Source: Clostridia bacterium | GTDB taxonomy: Bacteria; Bacillota; Clostridia; Christensenellales; CAG-1252 | DNA length: 10,006 nt | NCBI GenBank assembly: GCA_017455385.1 | Contig: JAFTBD010000137.1 | Location: 1-10,006, forward strand | Reading direction: 5' to 3' | In this document: positions 6,232 through 10,006 of the stretch, piece after piece | Layout of the letters: each line of letters starts with the position of its first letter | How positions within the stretch are numbered: the stretch's first letter is position 1 | Translations under genes and position numbers: made by a program | The notes under the pieces: model-generated | What the model saw: only the letters and a program-made list of their open reading frames with translations | The model's database searches: none | Told to the model about the DNA's origin: nothing

Positions 6232-6421
6232 TCCGCATTATCACGCAGATGCGTGGATATCATCAAGCGTCAGCTTGTATATCATCAGCACAAAGTGCTG
6301 TATATCATCAAACCGCAAGGATGCACGTATGCACGGCTGTGCCGTGGTGATATGCAAGGGCGGCGCCCTTGATGATATGCACACCTAAAGGTGTGATGAT
6401 ATGCCAAACCTTGCGGTTTGG
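6232..6421. repeat. array of short variable hairpins joined by a conserved 12-bp linker
   Basis: A linker of consensus TGNATATCATCA occurs at 6254-6265, 6276-6287 and 6299-6310, and its reverse complement (TGATGATATGCA) at 6345-6356, 6370-6381 and 6394-6405. Degenerate copies fit at about 6232 and 6322. Start-to-start steps are 22, 22, 23, 23, 23, 25 and 24. Between linkers lie hairpins with different stems: CACGC/GCGTG (6242-6255), CAAGC/GCTTG (6264-6277), CAGCAC/GTGCTG (6286-6300), CACGGC/GCCGTG (6332-6346), CAAGGGC/GCCCTTG (6355-6371), CACACCT/AGGTGTG (6380-6395) and CCAAACC/GGTTTGG (6404-6421). Stem sequence differs in every unit but pairing is kept. It is not a CRISPR: the linkers invert, the units are too short and the spacers are self-complementary. 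No transposase or cas gene is near. I cannot name a described family. Confidence 0.85.
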
Positions 6422-6424
6422 ATA

Positions 6425-6468
6425 AAAAGAGACCTTAACTGAAACGGAGTTCAATTAAGGTCTCTTTT
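6425..6468 (-). terminator. long-stem terminator next to the tRNA-Gln fragment
   Basis: AAAAGAGACCTTAA (6425-6438) and TTAAGGTCTCTTTT (6455-6468) pair over 14 bp. The stem extends by TGAA/TTCA after one C-A mismatch, and the loop is ACGGAG. The A and T tracts make it usable in both directions. On the minus strand it directly follows the CCA end of the tRNA-Gln fragment, where the terminator of a tRNA-Gln gene would lie. Confidence 0.8.
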
Positions 6469-6488
6469 GGCTGGGGTGGCAGGATTTG
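6468..6488 (-). pseudogene. tRNA-Gln 3'-end fragment (attachment-site-like)
   Basis: These 21 bases are identical to the 3' end of the intact tRNA-Gln (6647-6667): part of the T-loop, the T-stem 3' strand, the acceptor 3' strand, discriminator G and CCA. Identity extends one base further at the 6467/6646 side, giving a 22-bp direct repeat 179 bp apart. No other part of a tRNA is attached. Integrases that target tRNA genes leave such a fragment at the far end of their element; local duplication would also fit. Confidence 0.85.
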
Positions 6489-6645
6489 CTCTTGCTCGTC
6501 ACGAAGCAAATCGTTCTATCTTGTTTTATGCATCGCGCCGAGCTTCGGTCAGCCGCTAAAAACAGCGCACCGTGCTGTTTTCTTAACGCTCTCGTTCAAA
6601 TTCTGCCGTTAAGAACGAAAAAACTCGCTTTTCAGCGAGTTCTTC
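6489..6645. other. 157-bp hairpin-rich segment between the two tRNA-Gln 3' ends
   Basis: No gene can be supported here. The segment has AGCAAATC (6505-6512) inverted against GATTTGCT (6483-6490), CCGA/TCGG (6538-6548), AAAACAGC/GCTGTTTT (6559-6581), TTCTTAACG/CGTTAAGAA (6580-6615) and finally the tRNA terminator. At 6594-6607 the plus strand reads GTTCAAATTCTGCC, a 13-of-14 inverted match to the T-arm of the neighbouring tRNA-Gln. It looks like a small non-coding insert or the eroded remains of an element integrated at the tRNA. Confidence 0.55.
6618..6641 (-). terminator. intrinsic terminator of the tRNA operon
   Basis: AACTCGCT (6622-6629) and AGCGAGTT (6634-6641) pair around TTTC (GAAA on the transcript) and are followed on the minus strand by six T (6618-6623). 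It starts 5 bases after the CCA of tRNA-Gln and ends the four-gene tRNA transcript. Confidence 0.9.
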
Positions 6646-6646
6646 T

Positions 6647-6721
6647 TGGCTGGGGTGGCAGGATTTGAACCTACGGATGCGAGAGTCAAAGTCTCGTGCC
6701 TTACCGCTTGGCGACACCCCA
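6647..6721 (-). tRNA. tRNA-Gln (anticodon TTG)
   Basis: The minus strand folds into a complete cloverleaf of 75 bases with encoded CCA. The acceptor stem pairs TGGGGTG with CACCCCA, the discriminator is G, the anticodon loop is CTTTGAC with TTG, and the T-arm has GGTTCAAATCC. A U-A first acceptor pair is typical of tRNA-Gln. It is last of four in the operon, and its 3' end is duplicated at 6468-6488. Confidence 0.97.
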
Positions 6722-6733
6722 ATAATAAAAAAG

Positions 6734-6811
6734 TGGGGTGAGTAGAGAGATTCGAACTCTCGGCCTCCAGGGCCACAACCTGGCGCTCTAACCAGCTGAG
6801 CTATACCCACC
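6734..6811 (-). tRNA. tRNA-His (anticodon GTG)
   Basis: A complete cloverleaf with encoded CCA. The acceptor pairs GTGGGTA with TACTCAC (one G-U pair), and an extra 5' G at 6811 faces C73: the G(-1) identity element of tRNA-His, here genome-encoded. The anticodon loop is TTGTGGC. Twelve bases separate it from tRNA-Gln. Confidence 0.97.
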
Positions 6812-6835
6812 ATCTTTTCTATAATTTATTTGTGC

Positions 6836-6912
6836 TGGCGAGCCAGGAGGGATTCGAACCCCCGACCTACGGCTTAGAAGGCCGTTGCTCTATCCTGCTG
6901 AGCTACTGGCCC
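6836..6912 (-). tRNA. tRNA-Arg (anticodon TCT)
   Basis: A 77-base cloverleaf with encoded CCA. The acceptor pairs GGGCCAG with CTGGCTC (one G-U), the anticodon loop is CTTCTAA with TCT, the T-arm is GGGGGTTCGAATCCC and the discriminator is G. It reads AGA and AGG codons. It is second in the operon, 24 bases before tRNA-His. Confidence 0.97.
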
Positions 6913-6926
6913 CCGCCTAGCACTTC

Positions 6927-7000
6927 TGGAGCGAGTGATGGGAATCGAACCCACACGACCAGCTTGGAAGGCTGGGATTCTACCGTTGAACTACACCCGC
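6927..7000 (-). tRNA. tRNA-Gly (anticodon TCC)
   Basis: A 74-base cloverleaf with encoded CCA and discriminator U. The acceptor pairs GCGGGTG with CACTCGC (one G-U), the anticodon stem-loop is CCAGC-CTTCCAA-GCTGG, and the T-arm is GTGGGTTCGATTCCCAT. It reads GGA and GGG. It is first in the operon, 14 bases before tRNA-Arg. Confidence 0.97.
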
Positions 7001-7023
7001 ATATTTCAGTAGCAGCGTTTGTA

Positions 7024-7053
7024 ATAATACTATGATGCTCCGGAAAATGTCAA
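7024..7053 (-). promoter_or_regulatory. promoter of the tRNA operon
   Basis: On the minus strand a perfect TTGACA (7048-7053) and TATTAT (7024-7029) are 18 bases apart, with the -10 box ending 23 bases before the tRNA-Gly 5' end. It starts only 6 bases after the stop codon of the phosphoesterase gene. No terminator lies between them, so read-through from the protein operon is possible. Confidence 0.7.
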
Positions 7054-7059
7054 CTATAT

Positions 7060-7527
7060 TCAGTCAAAATTTATGATTTCGGCAAAATATCTTCCATTCT
7101 CTATCGTGAGCTTCGCGGCAGTGGCTCTGCCGCCGTATTGACGGGACGCGCTACCCGGATTTACGAATAAAACGCCGTCGAACTCTTCCACCGAAGCACG
7201 GTGTGTATGACCGAATAGAACGACGTTGATATTCTCTTCTTTCGCTTCGCGAAGGAGCCACAGGATCCCTGTCTTGACGTGTTGTTCATGCCCGTGCGTC
7301 GCCAAGATGCGGACGCCGTCGAGGTCGATGAGGCGCTTCGTGGGGGTGTTATCCCACAAGTCACAATTCCCTCTGACATACAGGAACTTCCCGGGATGAT
7401 CGTATTCGAAACCGAGGATACGCTGAAGCCCGTCCCCGAGGAAAATGACGTAGTCGCTGTACTCGAACGCCTCTTCCATATGTTTATCGCTGTCACCGTG
7501 CAGATCCGAGAAAACAGTAATGATCAT
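7060..7527 (-). CDS. YfcE/MJ0936-type metallophosphoesterase
   Basis: A 155-residue calcineurin-like phosphodiesterase of the compact YfcE/MJ0936 type, cytoplasmic, using two divalent metals to cleave phosphodiester or phosphoester substrates. The metal ligands are all present: D8 and H10 (FSDLHGD), D32 (LGDG), N54 (RGNCD), H78 (ATHGH), and H107 and H109 (FGHTH). VNPGSASR (122-129) is the usual family end motif. The natural substrate is unknown. The start codon overlaps the rdgB stop as ATGA and there is no Shine-Dalgarno site, so translation should be coupled to rdgB. The same pair, ysnA-ysnB, stands side by side in Bacillus subtilis, which supports a linked house-cleaning role. Confidence 0.93.
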   Translation of the reverse strand: MIITVFSDLHGDSDKHMEEAFEYSDYVIFLGDGLQRILGFEYDHPGKFLYVRGNCDLWDNTPTKRLIDLDGVRILATHGHEQHVKTGILWLLREAKEENINVVLFGHTHRASVEEFDGVLFVNPGSASRQYGGRATAAKLTIENGRYFAEIINFD

Positions 7528-8096
7528 AATTGTTTCAGTAAGTCGTGTAGTGCCATCGCTCTGTGGCTGACGGCATTCTTCTCATTCGGCGTCGCCTCGC
7601 CGAAGGTCTTTTGCAGGTCGTAAGAATAGAAATAAGGATCGTAGCCGAATCCGCCCTTTCCTCTCGCCTCCGTGATGATCTCCCCTTTCACTTCGCCCGT
7701 GCCGACTTTATAGCTTCCGTCGGGATAGAGGAGCACCATCGTTGCCACGTACTTCGCCGTACGGGGCGAGCGTCCTTCCATATTCTTCAAGAGGAGCGCG
7801 TTATTCGCTTCATCCGAAACAGGCTCGCCCGCATAGCGCGCCGAATGCACGCCCGGGGCGCCGCCGAGACAATCCACCATAAGTCCGCTGTCGTCTGCGA
7901 TGACGGCTTTGTCGGTATATTCCCGAATGGCACGCGCCTTGATGAGCGCATTCCCGAGAAAGTCCTCCGCGGTCTCTTCCGGATCGCAATGTATATTCAG
8001 TTCGGCAAGAGAATACGTCTTCTCGAATGCACCGCCGATGATCTCCCTGATCTCGCGGATCTTATTCACGTTATTCGATGCGATGACCAGTTCCAT
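7524..8096 (-). CDS. rdgB: RdgB/HAM1 non-canonical purine NTP pyrophosphatase
   Basis: A 190-residue cytoplasmic enzyme that hydrolyses dITP, ITP and XTP to the monophosphate and pyrophosphate, keeping deaminated purines out of DNA and RNA. The HAM1 motifs are complete: SNNVNK (7-12) at the N-terminus, ADDSG (67-71) with the catalytic acidic pair, PGVHSARYAG (81-90), GGFGYDP (148-154) and NEKNAVSHR (171-179) for base recognition. Length matches the family. AAAGGA lies upstream of the ATG. It follows the ABC fusion gene by only 10 bases and overlaps the phosphoesterase by 4, so the three are one operon, though the ABC gene has no obvious functional link. Confidence 0.97.
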   Translation of the reverse strand: MELVIASNNVNKIREIREIIGGAFEKTYSLAELNIHCDPEETAEDFLGNALIKARAIREYTDKAVIADDSGLMVDCLGGAPGVHSARYAGEPVSDEANNALLLKNMEGRSPRTAKYVATMVLLYPDGSYKVGTGEVKGEIITEARGKGGFGYDPYFYSYDLQKTFGEATPNEKNAVSHRAMALHDLLKQL

Positions 8097-8106
8097 ATTC
8101 TTTCCT

Positions 8107-10006
8107 TTACTCCGTACGCAAGGCGACGACGGGATCTTTCTTCGCCGCGATCTTGGATGGAATGAAGCCCGCCACGAAAGACAGCAGCATACTGATGACG
8201 ACGAGTCCTACCCCGCCGAGAAGCGGCAAGGCGGCAAGCCCGCTCAGTCCCGTCAAAGAGTAGATAATGAGATTGATGGGAATATTGAGCAAGAGCGTGA
8301 CGATGATGCCGAATACGCCCGACATCAATCCGATCGTGACCGTTTCCGCGTCGAAGAGATGAGAAATGTCCCCTTTGCTCGCGCCGATGGAGCGCAAAAC
8401 GCCGATCTCTTTCGTGCGTTCCAATACCGAAATGTACGTGATGATACCGATCATAATGGATGACACGATGAGCGAAATGGAAACGAACGCGATAAGCACG
8501 TAAGAGACTGCGTTGATGATGGTGCTGACCGAACTCATCAATATCGCCACCGAATCGCTGTATTCGATGACCTTGTCGGGATCGGTCGCACGGACTTCGT
8601 CATTGTAACTGTTAATGAGGGCGACGAGCTTCTCTTTCTCCTCGAAACCTTTGACATAGAAACGAATGGAGGTAGGAGTGTCTTTATCCGCCACGCCGAA
8701 AGCTCTGAGAATGGTGTCGTAATCGTCTTCTTTCTCAAATGCCGTTCCCGTCAGAACGTTCACGTCGGTCGAAGCCTTCTGCTCCGTGATGATCTGCATC
8801 GCATTGATCTTGTCGATCATATGGTACGTGAGGTCGCGCGTGTACCCGATAACGCCTGTCATACTGCCGAGGTTCGTTCCCTCTTTCGGACGGATGATGC
8901 CCGCGATACGGATGGTTATGGCGTTATCGAGGAGTTCGTGCATATATTCGTCATCATCGACTTGATCCACCCAAATACCCGTTTCTTCGTTTTTCGTGAA
9001 GCGCTCCGCCGCCAAGATCACCTTGTATTCTTTTCCGATCAACTCATCGAAAGAATACATCTTCGCCGCCGCCGTTCTCGTATTCTTGAGGATATCTTCA
9101 TTCAGATCCATGACACCGATGGCATAGAGAAGATAGTCGTAAATACGGTTATATTTATCCACCGACAACACGACGTCGAATACTTCGTTATCACTATCCT
9201 TATATGCTTTCGGCCAAGAGCCTTCAATGACGTCATACTGCATATCGAGATACTCTTGACTGCTGACGAGTTCCTCCCAAATGGGAAGACTGTCCATCGT
9301 ATTCTCGAAGTTCTCGTATTTCCCGAGTTGTTCTTTTTCGAAGGGGTAATGCTGCACGTATTTCGTCGTGCCGTTCGATTTCTTCTTCTCGGAATAAATG
9401 CAATAATTCAGGCTGTAGCCGTATTTCACCGCGTTGGTGACTTCGCTGAGCTCTTTCTCTTTCCCATCAAGCCATGCCTTGAAAGATTTGAGGTCGTTTT
9501 TCGAGGTCGTATCCCCCCACTTTTTCAATAAACTTGCGGCAAGCGGATCGGAATAGACCACTCTTTCTTCGGGGTATTCCCTTTCCCCGTCCGAAGAACC
9601 GTTTTTATTGAACAGCTCCATGAAGTCTTCCATACCCATACTGCTATTGGTACGATTGATGGTAAGAGGATAACCCGAGAGCGCCTCCGCTTCCACTCGA
9701 TCGATATAATTCTGGAAACCATTGGAGAGCGAAAGGATGAGGGCGATGCCGATGATGCCGATACTGCCCGCGAATGCAGTCAAGAAAGTGCGCGCCTTCT
9801 TGGTAAACAAATTGCGAATGGAGAGAGACAGGGCTGTGAAGAAGGACATGCTCGGCTTCTTCGTTTTCTTAGCTTTTTTATCCTTCTCGGGTGCGGGCTC
9901 CGTCGCCTCTGCGGACGCTGCTTCCGCCGCGACGTCAGCGGGCTCCTCATCATACGGCATGGTGTCCGAGATCATCTCTCCGTCTTTCAACCGAATGATA
10001 CGGGTG
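8107..10006 (-). CDS. ABC ATPase/FtsX-type permease fusion, C-terminal part (5' end outside window)
   Basis: The 632 visible residues are the permease half of a MacB/FtsX-type exporter. The TTG at 9990 is not a real start: the frame stays open to the window edge and reads TRIIRLKDGEMISD, the usual C-terminal end of an ABC ATPase, so the ATPase domain must lie just outside. Counting from 9990, an Ala/Glu/Lys-rich linker (16-46) joins to helix 1 (about 68-90). A large extracytoplasmic domain follows (about 91-489), then three helices (490-520, 550-578, 586-612) with the FtsX coupling sequence ERTKEIGVLRSIGASKGDIS between helices 2 and 3. Such proteins export peptides, antibiotics or lipoproteins, or act as mechanical transducers. 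The ectodomain of roughly 400 residues is larger than that of MacB. Substrate unknown. Confidence 0.93.
   Translation of the reverse strand, partial: TRIIRLKDGEMISDTMPYDEEPADVAAEAASAEATEPAPEKDKKAKKTKKPSMSFFTALSLSIRNLFTKKARTFLTAFAGSIGIIGIALILSLSNGFQNYIDRVEAEALSGYPLTINRTNSSMGMEDFMELFNKNGSSDGEREYPEERVVYSDPLAASLLKKWGDTTSKNDLKSFKAWLDGKEKELSEVTNAVKYGYSLNYCIYSEKKKSNGTTKYVQHYPFEKEQLGKYENFENTMDSLPIWEELVSSQEYLDMQYDVIEGSWPKAYKDSDNEVFDVVLSVDKYNRIYDYLLYAIGVMDLNEDILKNTRTAAAKMYSFDELIGKEYKVILAAERFTKNEETGIWVDQVDDDEYMHELLDNAITIRIAGIIRPKEGTNLGSMTGVIGYTRDLTYHMIDKINAMQIITEQKASTDVNVLTGTAFEKEDDYDTILRAFGVADKDTPTSIRFYVKGFEEKEKLVALINSYNDEVRATDPDKVIEYSDSVAILMSSVSTIINAVSYVLIAFVSISLIVSSIMIGIITYISVLERTKEIGVLRSIGASKGDISHLFDAETVTIGLMSGVFGIIVTLLLNIPINLIIYSLTGLSGLAALPLLGGVGLVVISMLLSFVAGFIPSKIAAKKDPVVALRTE

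Noticed and set aside
6078..6388. Plus-strand frames of 90 and 73 codons across the hairpin array
   Set aside because: They have no ribosome site, and their residues (repeated YHQ, ISS) simply translate the linker repeat.
6232..6421. CRISPR array
   Set aside because: The repeat is only 12 bp, it flips orientation halfway, and the sequences between are short self-complementary hairpins. No cas gene is present.
6583..6813. 76-codon minus-strand frame beginning MVGIAQLVRAPGCGPGG
   Set aside because: It runs straight through tRNA-His and tRNA-Gln. This is the familiar false protein produced by translating tRNA genes.
8821..9531. 236-codon plus-strand frame
   Set aside because: It is antisense to the ectodomain of the ABC permease; no ribosome site or recognisable domain.
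9988..9990. TTG start codon for the ABC permease
   Set aside because: The frame is open upstream to the window edge and encodes the typical end of an ABC ATPase, and no ribosome site precedes the TTG.

Overview
The window looks like a piece of chromosome from an anaerobic, probably uncultivated member of the Bacillota (Clostridia). The grounds are strong AGGAGG-type ribosome sites, TTGACA/TATAAT-type promoters, tightly packed genes, four tRNA genes that all encode CCA, and protein families common in that group (TfoX-N, DUF3795, DUF4097, YdeI/OmdA, a fused FtsX-type ABC exporter, an rdgB-phosphodiesterase pair). The assignment below phylum is inference. Every gene I can support lies on the minus strand, so the window is described here from high to low coordinates, in the direction of transcription.

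Region A (10006 to 7060) is an operon. It starts with the C-terminal 632 residues of a large ABC ATPase/permease fusion whose ATPase part lies beyond the window edge. Next comes the RdgB/HAM1 house-cleaning nucleotide pyrophosphatase, then a YfcE-type metallophosphoesterase joined to it by an ATGA overlap. Region B (7053 to 6616) is a tRNA operon with its own promoter: Gly(TCC), Arg(TCT), His(GTG), Gln(TTG), then a clean intrinsic terminator.

Region C (6646 to 5992) has no convincing protein gene but is rich in structure. It holds a 157-bp hairpin-rich segment flanked by a 22-bp direct repeat of the tRNA-Gln 3' end (an attachment-site-like arrangement), a displaced second terminator, an array of short variable hairpins joined by a conserved 12-bp linker at about 23-bp steps that changes orientation in the middle, and another terminator closely related to the tRNA one. 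This is the most unusual part of the window.

Region D (5991 to 2696) starts at a promoter in front of a membrane-anchored DUF4097 beta-repeat protein. It continues through closely spaced small genes: YdeI/OmdA-type, DUF3795, Dabb, an alpha/beta hydrolase and a TfoX-N protein. They may form one transcript of stress or accessory functions. Region E (2659 to 931) is a self-contained regulated exporter: an AbrB/SpoVT-type DNA-binding protein, an ABC ATPase and an ABC-2 permease, all overlapping, behind a strong promoter with a tandem 9-bp repeat at the expected start of transcription. Region F (883 to 1) is a monocistronic ZIP-family metal transporter with its own promoter and a likely terminator at the window edge.
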